Part shown: piece by piece, positions 10,762 through 20,110 of the stretch | How positions within the stretch are numbered: the first letter of the stretch is position 1 | Layout: each line of letters opens with the position of its first letter | Assembly (NCBI GenBank): GCA_015680685.1 | Contig: MNCI01007858.1 | Location: 252,513 to 300,667 of the forward strand | Origin: Gnetum montanum | Taxonomy: Eukaryota; Streptophyta; Gnetopsida; Gnetales; Gnetaceae | Direction: 5' to 3' | Length of the DNA stretch: 48,155 nucleotides | Position numbers and translations under genes: made by a program | Notes under the pieces: model-generated | Told to the model about the DNA's origin: nothing | The model's database searches: none | What the model saw: only the letters and a program-made list of their open reading frames with translations

Positions 10762-10843
10762 CCACCATATCTATAAATAAGAGGCAACACTCCCTTCATT
10801 TNACCACCATATCTATAAATAAGAGGCAACACTCCCTTCATTT
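10762..10843 (+). other. Single N flanked by an exact 40-bp duplication (assembly artefact)
   Basis: Positions 10762-10801 and 10804-10843 are the same 40 bases, covering the TATA box, with N at 10802. The other LTRs of this family carry this segment once. The pattern is expected when two overlapping contigs are joined without collapsing the overlap. Confidence 0.85.
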
Positions 10844-11553
10844 CTGAATCCTGGCTAGAAGTAGCAAAGCTCTAGAAGTTTGAACACTCCAGAGTTAGAT
10901 TAATTTCCCATGTACCCGCAGTAGGAGTCCTAGAGTGTACGGCTCTTTATTCGAGCAACTTTGTAACCTGAACACAAGTTGTGTACGGCAATAAAGATGA
11001 ACTTTATTGGATAAACCTTGCAGTACATGGTTTTATTTATTGTTATCTATTGCTTTCCTAGTGCGCATGAGTCGACTTGATTACGAGCATCTACGGATGT
11101 GTACGGCTAATCAAGGAATCGGCTGCTTATCACACTTAGGCTAAATAGGTGCCTCAGTACGACCACTTCGAGCACTTGCGTTACGTGTGGTGATCCCAGT
11201 AACGATTAGCATTTCGTAGCCACAGTTGCATAGTTCAGGGTGTGTCCAGTGAGTGGAAACGGATGCTGACGCTAGTTAATTTAGACTTAGGACATTAGTT
11301 AGAGTTAGTTAGTTTCTCAACCCTTTCCCTCATAGCTTAGGAGATAAACTGAAAAATACCAAAAAAATCATATACCACAGACTTGCTTAACCATACACCG
11401 TGACACATACAAGCAAGCCTGGGAAGACAACAAATGATTAACCCCAAGCGTTCCTTGTGGCGTTAAGGCATTTAGTCTACGGAGTTCGATCGGATCGCGT
11501 GTACACGCTCATATTCGTATGGTTGAGTGTAGGGGTACCTCACCACTCATCAT

Positions 11554-11571
11554 TGGTGCCGTTGCCAGGGA
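11554..11571 (+). other. Primer-binding site of A1 (tRNA-Asp type)
   Basis: TGGTGCCGTTGCCAGGGA two bases after the LTR. It agrees with the tRNA-Asp 3' complement at 16 of 18 positions; both differences are at CpG sites of the canonical sequence. Confidence 0.88.
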
Positions 11572-11693
11572 CTAAGTTTTTTTTTCCAATTGAAAATAAG
11601 GGATATCACTAACATCGTTGTGAGCTTTAACGATCCTTTGGGTTAATTAGTTAATTAAGAACATAAATAACGGTAAAATAACACACCATTAGG

Positions 11694-14297
11694 ATGGCTT
11701 CTTCTCATGACATCAACTCACCTCAGGACAACACAGGAGATGGTCAGCATCATATGCATAACTCAAATCAGCCATGTCCTAAACAATATAAGGTCACATG
11801 TACTCATCCTGATGAGTATGGCCCTGACTTTACTTTTATTCTCCATCAGGATGAGCAACTGCAATGGAGAGATTTGCAAGGTAACATTCTGTTACCCCCA
11901 GATAGATCTGCCCATAACATGCTTTTCCATGCATTAGCATAGATTGGCATGCAAGAACTGTTTGCAGAATATTTTCTAGATGACCATGACACAAGAGATT
12001 ATCATCCCACAAATGCCCAACGTATTCGGGACGAAAGTCAGGAGAGCCAACATTCATCGTTGAAGGGCAAGGTCCCCCATGTCATTAGTGAAATAGGAGA
12101 CGAGGAATCCCTCACAATGGGTTTCTTAAAAAACTATGTTCCTCCTCCTCACTCTGGTGAAGAGGTTAAGTATCAGGGCCTTCGATCAACTGTACATGCT
12201 ACAAGCTCTGATCTCCATGAGCACCAACTATTCACGGCAGGAACAACCACTCACACTAAGGACGGACACTTAGCTCATCACAACGATCAGGGCTGAAGTA
12301 GTCGAAGAGAAGGTAAGAAACATCGCCATGGTGATGGATCCCCTTCCTCTTCTCCTTCATCTCACCATTCACCCTCTCCTTCCACATCTGGGTGCAACCA
12401 TCATGATCAAACGGAGAGAGTAAAAGTAAAAAGGAAGATGAAATACCTCGACAAGAAGGTTGAGAGGAGTTAGGACAAGGGCAAGAACGTAGGAGAGTAG
12501 GGAACCACCACAAAGACATCACAGACGTCATGAAAGAGATGATCATGATGAACCCCTACTCGCAACCCGAAGCATGCTAAACATAACAGAGGTAGTTAGG
12601 ATCCCCACAAGGCACTTAAAGGATAGCAGGATCAAGCGTTTGGACATAAATAACATCCCACGTTTTGAAGGGGGACACAACGCTGATCCTCAACATCATT
12701 TACAGGCATTCCACGATGCCTATGCCTTGCAGAACATAGATAATGAGTGGTAGAAACTCAAGTTGTTCCCAAGGACACTCACCAAAGAAGCAGAGAGCTG
12801 GTACCGGTCCTTAGAACTAGAAACCATCAGGAGGTGGAGTACGATGCTCGAATTGTTCAATAACAAATATCAAATGTACTCCAGAGTGTCCAACCTGCAT
12901 AAGCAGATCCAAGGCTAGAAACAAGGTGCTTATGAACCCTTGGATGCTACCATGGCTTGTTACTATACACTGCTACATCGTTGCCCGGGCCATGGGTACG
13001 CTAAGCGGGATCAACTCCTCCACATCGTGGATGGGCTAAGGAATTAAACGAGAAGAACTCTTGGGACTTACGCCTAAGGGAGACTCTCCCAACTAAGAGC
13101 CCATGAAGTTGAAATCTTGTTGGAACAAGTAGCGCAAGAAGAGGGCGAGCTATGGAAGAGAGAAAGTGCGGAATAATACAACCGCGATCCCTCCCTTCGC
13201 AAGAAGGGAGTGAAATTCTGTGATGAGGAGGATGAGTCACCACTCGAAGAGTTGGTGAACTAGAAAACCTTGCCGATCGAAAAGTTAACAATAGAAATAG
13301 CGGCTAAGGTAGACGATGTATGGAGTTCCTTAGACTCTAAAATAGAAATAGTCTTGAAAATTGCAGAAGAGTCTAAGGTTGAGCAAAGTAGTGACAAAGG
13401 AAAGAAAAAGTGGAGAGCTTTAAGCCCTGCACATAACAAGGGTAAGGGAAAAATCACTAACTCCGATGTGGCTGTAAATTCTGATTCAGACAATGATAGT
13501 GGATGTGAGGTTTGCTACTATGACCATCCTAAGGGATGTTGTCCTATTATCTCACATCTGTAGGAGTCTGGGTTGTATGTGCTAAATCCAAGACTTAATC
13601 AACAACAAACACCCCGAAGGTTACCTTATCCACAAGGTAACCCAAGGAAGTTCCAACAAACCTTAACATATTATCCAAGTGGAATGCCTCCGCAGCCCAT
13701 CGAACAGCATCAGCAATGGCAATACCCACAGTCATGGGGATGCCATTGCCAAAACAGCAATACCCTTACCGGCAGCCCGATCCTTATGGATATTATGTAC
13801 AGCAGCCGATTTCTCCAAGTGACTCTATGGATCACGCAACCCCCAACCGTTACTACCAAGCTCGAGAGTACTTCAGAAGGACTCCTTCTCCTCCGGGAGA
13901 CACTCCATATCCACACCATCCTCCTAATCCAACCACACCTCTTCCGCCTCAAGTAGTTCCCATAACACCTCCTGCTCCAACAATGCAAGGGGAACTTCCT
14001 CCTCAACCGCAGCAACGTCACGCTGCGAGAGCTGTAAATATCCAACCTGCTGATGGTTCTGACAATGGTAAAAAGAGAAAACCTTACTTCAAAACCAAAA
14101 GCCCAAACAAACGCTCGCAACAACAAGTGGTTGAGGCCATGTACACGCCTCTACCATCTAACACTTCGGAGCACCCTTCAGTCCAAAGGAGTGTAACGCA
14201 TACGGTTATGCTAACACATACCATAACTAACTGGATCAAGGTAGGTCACCTTCCCAGGAAACTAACTAACCCTAGGAGTCCCTTTATTTATTTGTAG
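11694..14297 (+). pseudogene. gag: Gag of element A1 (broken)
   Basis: Structural capsid/nucleocapsid polyprotein of the element. The first frame starts at ATG 11694 and is stopped by TAG at 11940-11942, then stays open in the same frame to about 12296. A serine- and histidine-rich segment follows around 12300-12420. From ATG 12574 in another frame comes the retrotransposon gag domain, with RRWSTMLELFNNKYQ and HIVDGL. It is interrupted at 12751 (TAG), 12916 (TAG), 13045 (TAA), 13075 (TAA) and 13261 (TAG). A knuckle, GCEVCYYDHPKGCCP, lies at about 13501-13545 with spacing CX2CX3HX4C. A proline/glutamine-rich stretch follows. Comparison with D shows that a G was lost near 13740, shifting the frame. 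The new frame runs to the TAG at 14295, where D has a Gln codon. Confidence 0.85.
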
Positions 14298-15026
14298 ATT
14301 GCTAGAAATGCACCACATCGAGCTCTTCTTGACTCAGGTTCCGGAGTCAACTTAATTTCGCGAAAGATGTATCACGCCTGGAACCTGCCCCAACTTAAGA
14401 AGAGCAACATCCAACTAGAGCTGGCAGACCAGTCCATCACTATTCCCTTGGGATTAGTGGAGGATGTTATTACCACTGTGTGTGGTTGGTCCTACCCAGC
14501 GGATTTCCTAGTGATCGATGTTAACAACAACGAAGGGGACTTCCCAATTATAATGGGAAGGGCATGGCTAAGCACAGTAGACGCATGCCTTAGGATCCGC
14601 GATCTTTCCTTGGAAATCTCTAAGATAAACATATGTGGAAAGATCGAGAAGAGGATAGTTCCATGCATCACATACAGTGATTCATCGGGTGATGACATGG
14701 AGGAAATGTCTCCATGTAACAGGTGTGCCCAAGAAACTCTGCAACAAAGATGCCTGTATGTAGCAACCACACAAGAAGTAGTAGATAACCCGTGGTTGAC
14801 AGATTCTCATAGGGACAAACAAATATGCATGGAACAAACTAAGGAAACTCATGACAACAACCATGACATAGACACATTGGAACGTGAGCGTCGTCAACTT
14901 CCACCCCTTAACTTAAGATCATCAATTGGGAGGAGTTGGGCACTTCTAAGAAATTCAAACAAACGCTCATTACTTTGGATCTCTCCCTTACAACTCAGTC
15001 ATGGGGGAGATGGCAACCTATGCTAA
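14298..15026 (+). pseudogene. pro: Retropepsin-like aspartic protease of element A1
   Basis: Continues the gag frame past the TAG at 14295-14297. LLDSGSGVNLIS carries the catalytic DSG (codons at 14331-14339). LELADQSITIPLGLVEDV (flap region) and FPIIMGRAWL (the hydrophobic-G-R motif near the second half of the fold) follow. The frame stays open to 15026, about 100 codons past the protease, in a segment also present in D. The family cleaves Gag during particle maturation. The protease itself looks intact; only the upstream stop separates it from gag. No RT follows, unlike in element E. Confidence 0.85.
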
Positions 15027-15210
15027 CCATATGGGGCTCTCAGTTCTTTTAGATTTTTTTTTACATGTTTTTGTTTTACAATGTTTTTGTTTTACAACGT
15101 TTTTTTTTACACATTTTTGTTTTACAAATTTCTTTAACTTTTCTAATTTTTGTTTTACAACTTTCTTTAACTTTTGATGTTTTTGTTTTACACCATCGTT
15201 ATACTTTTCT

Positions 15211-15216
<6 letters not shown>

Positions 15217-15241
<25 letters not shown>
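15217..15241 (+). repeat. TG microsatellite
   Basis: About twelve TG units. Element D has a shorter run at the same place (about 45701-45714), so the repeat predates the split of the two copies. Confidence 0.9.
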
Positions 15242-15604
15242 CATCCATCATGTAAGTTTTTCAGCCAATAAGTGTTTAGACTGATGGTATGAACTATTTC
15301 ATATTGATTGCTAATGTTGGCTTTTACCTTTAAGTTACATCGTTGATACTAAGGTATGTTTCTTTTGATATGGCAGGCAATGAGATCACTTCATCCATCC
15401 ATCCATCAAAGTCTATGGTTTCCCTTAGCTTGGAAATATACAATTCCCTTTTCTAATAAGAAATTTAATGAACTGATGACTGGGTATTTCTCAAACTAAG
15501 GAAGGACTCAAGGCTTGCAAAGGGTGTGACTTCAAGGGAACTTGGTGCTCTTGTGTTGGTCATTCACTTGGGTGCTTGGATGTTTTCTTCTTGAGTTTTC
15601 TTAC

Positions 15605-15811
15605 NNNNNNNNNNNNNNNNNNNNNNNNNNNNNNNNNNNNNNNNNNNNNNNNNNNNNNNNNNNNNNNNNNNNNNNNNNNNNNNNNNNNNNNNNNNNNNNN
15701 NNNNNNNNNNNNNNNNNNNNNNNNNNNNNNNNNNNNNNNNNNNNNNNNNNNNNNNNNNNNNNNNNNNNNNNNNNNNNNNNNNNNNNNNNNNNNNNNNNNN
15801 NNNNNNNNNNN
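15605..15811. other. Assembly gap (207 N)
   Basis: Run of N inside the tail of A1. Aligning the flanks to D puts the missing segment at about 46083-46411 there, about 330 bp, so the N count probably does not reflect the true length. Reading frames that cross it are meaningless. Confidence 0.95.
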
Positions 15812-16080
15812 TTGGTTTGAGCCAGAGTTGGAATGAGATTCGCCAAGTCACATTAATCATAAAACACACAAGGGGCTGTACACCACCTTGTTCTTGGGAT
15901 TCCATTCCACTTCCCTTCTCTCCACCCTTCTCTCCACTATTCACCTCATTGCCGGTTGTATCATTAGTGTATATATTTTGGTTGATGCATTGTTTTCTTT
16001 TTGGTAAATTCTTACGGTCAAGACTTTAACTCCTGTTCCAAAGGACATTCCCAGAGCCTACGGACTCTTTGCATGTGGGA

Positions 16081-16130
16081 TTGTCAGGGCATTAAGGGCA
16101 TGAGCCTGCTTTGGGGAGGACCCACTGACA
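16081..16130 (+). other. Conserved non-coding block of the tail (A1 copy)
   Basis: A stretch with GGGCATTAAGGGCATGAGCC and then TTTGGGGAGGACCCACT is shared with B1 (21680-21728), C (28869-28918) and D (46671-46720). It stands out because the sequence around it is much more diverged between families. TGGG-GAGGA-CCCA can form a short hairpin. Function unknown; an RNA packaging or dimerisation signal is one possibility. Confidence 0.6.
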
Positions 16131-16847
16131 TTTCTATTTGGAACATTAGTTCATTTCTTTGCCTTAACATTTTGCAATTAATTTTATTTTTGTTCATATC
16201 CATCTTGACATCCATTTCACTGATGCCATAGTTGTCCCTTTTTACCTATCTTTCTTACTCTTTTTTCTTTCTCCATTCTAACGCTACCAGAGGTTCGCGA
16301 TTAGTCATGGGGGTACGGGGCCTGTTTTTACAATTTCTCTCCTAAGCCCTAGATTTTTTCATTTTTCTTCTTAACCCCTACACCTTCGGTAGTCATCATC
16401 TACATTTTCCTAGATCCATATCAGCCATACCAGAACCTAGCCAATGAACCTAAACCGAAGCAAGGTATTATTTACTTGATGATTCAATTACCTTTGCTAA
16501 TATATGATTGTGTTGTGTATGCATATGGAAATCATACAACAATGGAATGGATCTGGAGCAACCACTTGGAATGGAGCAGCAATGCAGCAGCTATGCACGG
16601 AGCAAGATTGATAATGCACTCTCTTCTTTCTTCTTCTCTTCTATTCTCTCTCATCTTTTCTCTCAGCTACCAAATGTGGCCTGATGTCATTGTAATAAGG
16701 TGTTCACCCTTGTGGTCATGAACACCAGTTGTGTCAAGTCTTCTAATAAGGAACCGTTCACATGTCATTCCATTAGTTCCATTTCCCCTCAATAATCCCA
16801 TACCTACCTGATATCATTGTAAGGAACTCGAGGACGAGTTTTCATTT

Positions 16848-16860
16848 AGTCATGGGGGTA
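16848..16860 (+). other. Polypurine tract region of A1
   Basis: AGTCATGGGGGTA directly before the 3' LTR. The short G run is the expected plus-strand primer position. The same sequence precedes the 3' LTR of D (47443-47455), and decayed forms precede those of B1 and C. Confidence 0.75.
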
Positions 16861-17919
16861 TGATGAGACACAGATTTCCCAAGCTACGATATCGCATCCC
16901 CTGCAATATCGCGTATGCGATATCCCGCCTCTCCCTGCGATATCGTGTACACGATATCACTATCTGCTGCCATATCTATAAATAAGAGTTTCCGAATCTT
17001 GGCTAGAAGTACCGAAGCTCTAGTAGTTTGAACACTCCAGACTTAGATTAATTTCGCATGTGCCCGCAGTAGGAGTCCTAGAGTGAACGTCTCTTTATTC
17101 GAGCAACTTTGTAACCTGAACACAAGTTGTGTACGGCAATAAAGACGAACTTGATTGGATAAACCTTGCAGTACATGGTTTTATTTTATTGTTATTTATT
17201 GCTTTCCTAGTGCGCACGAGTACGACTTGATTACGAGCATCTACGGATGTGTACGGCTAATCAAGGAATCGGCTGCTCGTCGCAACGCGTGAGTACGACT
17301 TGACTACGAGCATTGTGACTGCTTGGTAACCTAGTAGCGTATTCCAGGATCTGCGCTTGGTAATCCCAGTAGTAGTCCAATGTGTACGGCTAGTTAAGGA
17401 ATCGGCTACTCATCGCTAGGCTAGAACGTGTGATAAGTATGACTTGGCTACGAGCATCCACGAGTGTGTATGGCTAGCCAAGGAATCGGCTGCTTATCAC
17501 ACTTAGGCTAAATAGGTGCCTCAGTACGACCACTTCGAGCACTTGCGTTACGTGTGGTGATCCCAGTAAAGATTAGCGTTTCGTAGCCACAGTTGCATAG
17601 TTCAGGGTGTGTCCAGTAAGTGGGAATGGATGCTGATGCTAGTTAATTTAGACTTAGGAAATTAGTTAGAGTTAGTTAGTTTCTCAACCCTTTCCCTCAT
17701 AGCTTAGGAGATAAACTGAAAAATACCAGAAAAATCATATACCTCAGACTTGCTTAACCATACACTGTGACACATACAAGCAAGCCTGGGAAGACAACGA
17801 ACGATTAACCCCAAGCGTTCCTTGTGGCGTTAAGGCATTTAGTCTGTGGAGTTTGAACAGATCGCGCGTACACGCTCGTGTTTGTATGGTTTAGTGTAGG
17901 GGTACCTCGCCACTCATCA
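16861..17919 (+). repeat. 3' LTR of A1
   Basis: 1059 bp, TGATGAGACA to CACTCATCA, with TATAAATA at 16977-16984. It differs from the 5' LTR mainly by five rather than three to four U3 palindrome cores, a short deletion after the TATA box and an extra segment at 17218-17500 made of repeated units. Otherwise the two LTRs are nearly the same, so A1 is the younger of the nested pair. Confidence 0.92.
17218..17500 (+). repeat. Tandem amplification inside the 3' LTR of A1
   Basis: Three diverged copies of a unit starting at about 17218, 17291 and 17431. Each has a TACGACTTGAYTACGAGCAT-like start (TATGACTTGGCTACGAGCAT in the third) and ends AAGGAATCGGCT. The 5' LTR has the unit once, at about 11071-11140. 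The region is downstream of the TATA box, so it would be transcribed. Confidence 0.8.
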
Positions 17920-17924
17920 ACAAT

Positions 17925-20110
17925 CCTCAAGAAGATGAAGTCTTAGTCTAGGAAAGGCCTCAATGCCTAGGACCTTCTCATAGCCTAAAAAGAATAAATC
18001 AAAGGAACAAAGGAAGAACTATAGAAGCCATGGCAATTCTCTGAGCTCCTCATCTTCCTCTTCTTTTTCAATGTCTAGTTCTAATGAAGATGAACATAGG
18101 TATAGAGATAAAGCTCTACTATGAATTCAAAATAAGAATAGAAATCAAAACGAAGGACAAAATCAAAGACATCAAAATGCACATAGATAGAATCATCACA
18201 ATCAGACAAATAGAAATAGAAATTTTTACCATGATGTGTTTGACAACAATGAATCCTTATTGGCCAATAAGAGCATGATGCAGATCATAGAGGTAGTTAA
18301 AATACCTCATAGGAATTACAAGGAAAGTCACATAAAAAATCTTGATATGAATAACATTCCTAAATTTGTGGGAGGCTATAATTCTGATCCACAAAATCAT
18401 TTACAAGCCTTCCATAATTCCTGTTTGTTACAAAATGTTGAAAGTAGGTGGCAAAAGTTTAAGCTCTTTCCTAGGACACTAGTAGAAAAAGTAGAAGTGT
18501 GGTATAGATCATTGAGATAAAATTTAATCGATCAGTGATCCACAATGCTGGAACTCTTCAATAAGCAATACCAAACCTATGAGAGGGTGTCCAACCTAAG
18601 GAAATGAATTCAAGGATGAAAACATGAATAACATGAACCCTTGGATATGGCCCTAGATAGTTAGTATTCTCTACTATCTAGATGTCCAAGCCATGGTTTC
18701 TCTAAAGAAGAGAAACTTTTTCACATCATAGATGGGCTTTGTAGTCAAATGAGAGCGACTCTTTGGATGTATTCTCAAGGTTTATTCTATAAACTAAGAA
18801 CCCATCCGATCCAAAGGCTAATTGAACATGTGGAAAAAGAAGAAGAAGAGCTATGTAAACAAGAGAATGTAAAGGAATATAATTGGGAACCCACTCTTCA
18901 AAAGAAGAGCATTTATATCTATGATGAGGAAAAAGAGGCAACTCTCAATGAGGTGATCTAACATCAAACCAATACAAAATTCTATCGATGAGCTTGATGC
19001 AAGGCTAGATAAGATGTCAAAATGGATAAATGAGAAATTATAGAGGAGAGTAATGTAAAAAAAATCAAGTGATCACAACAATAGGAAGAAAGAAACAGGT
19101 AAGAACACTAATTAGCAAAAATGGGAAATGGCTATAGAAGAAGAGGCTATAGACTCAACCACCAATGAAGATGATGGATGTGACATCTACCTATATGACC
19201 TTCCAAAGGGCTATTTCCTAGTTATGTTACATATACATGAGTATTAGACTTTTTCTTTGAATCCCAAGGTTGTACAAAGACAAATGCCTAGGAAATTACC
19301 TTTCTCGCAAGGCAATTATAGACAATCCTACAACCAATTGTACTATCCTAGTGGAACTTCTTATTAGCCTTAACACTATCATCAACCACAATGGAAAAAC
19401 CCACACTCATGGGGGCGGTCATCATCAAACCAAAACTAACCTTACTGTCAACTAAACCCATATGGATATTATGTTCAACAACCTGTTTTCCTAACTAGTT
19501 CCACTTCCTCTACCTCAAATCACTACTACCACTCTCCCAAGTATCATCAACTTGCAACATCTTCTGAAGGATCACCACCTCATGTCTCTCATCCTTCATC
19601 ATATCCTCAATATTCTCATACTTCCCTCCACCATATCTCATCACCACCAACACAGGAAGGTTCAGCACCACAACATCAACAAAAAAATGCCACTTGTGCT
19701 ATGAACATACATGAAAATGATAATGCTAGTAGATCTTAACCACAACCTCAAAAATGTTCTTTCTTTAGGATAGTTCCCATGCACAAGCACAAAACATGTA
19801 AACCTACTAGCACATCAAAACCCACACAAGGCCAATCTTCTGCAACACCCTTCCTTGCCAGAATAATGTCTCCTAATTATATGCAAAGGCCAACAACCAT
19901 CACCACTCCAACATAGGAAAAAAATGATGAAAACATAATTTTGAAGAGATAGAAACCTCCATGCATCAGTAATAATGATAAAGGATGCAATTGTGGGCCA
20001 AAAATTCAAGATATTAACACAACCTACAACAAAGCTAAGGAACAAATGTATGAGAAAAATCTAGTCTACGTAGTAGCTACTAAACCAGAAGACACCTAAT
20101 GGCTTGAAAA
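17925..20110 (+). pseudogene. gag: Gag of element B1 (right part, broken)
   Basis: Resumes the B1 gag interrupted at 10666. Readable parts are 18236-18520, with NNIPKFVGGYNSDPQNHLQA and FPRTLVEKVEVWYRSL (start of the gag domain), and 18749-18961, with LRTHPIQRLIEHVEKEEEEL. A decayed knuckle, DGCDIYLYDLPKG, lies near 19170, having lost its second Cys and its His. A proline/serine-rich stretch follows. Around 19900-20060, where A1 has its protease, the DSG and IIMGR motifs are absent. The YVVATKPED segment near 20067 matches what follows the protease in A1. The protease has therefore been deleted, or was never present in this family. Confidence 0.75.

Larger units (their letters stand above)
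10667..11552 (+). repeat. 5' LTR of A1
   Basis: 886 bp including a 41-bp assembly artefact at 10802. Starts TGATGAGACG and ends CACTCATCA, giving a 7-bp terminal inverted repeat TGATGAG/CTCATCA. TATAAATA at 10772-10779 is the likely promoter. An AATAAAG signal near 10991 and a repeated TGTGTACGGC motif lie downstream of it. Nearly identical to the 3' LTR, apart from repeat-number changes in two places. Confidence 0.92.
15027..16847 (+). other. Long non-coding tail of A1 where pol would be
   Basis: Begins with iterated TTTTTGTTTTACA motifs (about 15055-15200), then a TG run. Afterwards it is homologous to the tails of D (45600-47440) and, more distantly, B1 and C. There is no open frame of note and no RT, RNase H or integrase motif on either strand. 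It contains a 207-base N run (15605-15811), a strongly conserved block (16081-16130) and a second AGTCATGGGGG motif (16303-16313). Confidence 0.75.
10667..17919 (+). mobile_element. Non-autonomous gag-protease LTR element A1 nested in B1
   Basis: Complete element of 7253 bp. It has an LTR (10667-11552), tRNA-Asp-type primer site, gag and protease coding region (11694-15026), a 1.8-kb non-coding tail, a polypurine tract (16848-16860) and a second LTR (16861-17919). ACAAT occurs at 10662-10666 and 17920-17924, a perfect target duplication. The host sequence resumes after it with homology to element C. There is no trace of reverse transcriptase, RNase H or integrase, so any transposition required enzymes in trans. 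It is the best-preserved element of the window, but stops and frameshifts show that it is no longer competent to make its own Gag. Confidence 0.93.

Noticed and set aside
10653-10841. 62-codon minus-strand frame with an internal repeat
   Set aside because: It lies in the A1 LTR, spans the N at 10802, and its repeat is the assembly duplication.
13710-14126. 138-codon minus-strand frame
   Set aside because: Antisense to the Pro/Gln-rich part of gag; the Arg/Ser-rich product is a mirror of that composition.
15217-15241. TG run as a functional Z-DNA site
   Set aside because: A simple microsatellite shared with D; nothing else supports a role.
15542-15944. Long open frames on both strands around 15.6-15.9 kb
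   Set aside because: They are open only because they cross the 207-N gap; the real residues on either side are short and have no motif.
10691-17000. Evenly spaced palindromes in the LTRs as a CRISPR array
   Set aside because: The unit is about 20 bp with near-constant linkers, no distinct spacers, inside plant LTRs upstream of a TATA box.
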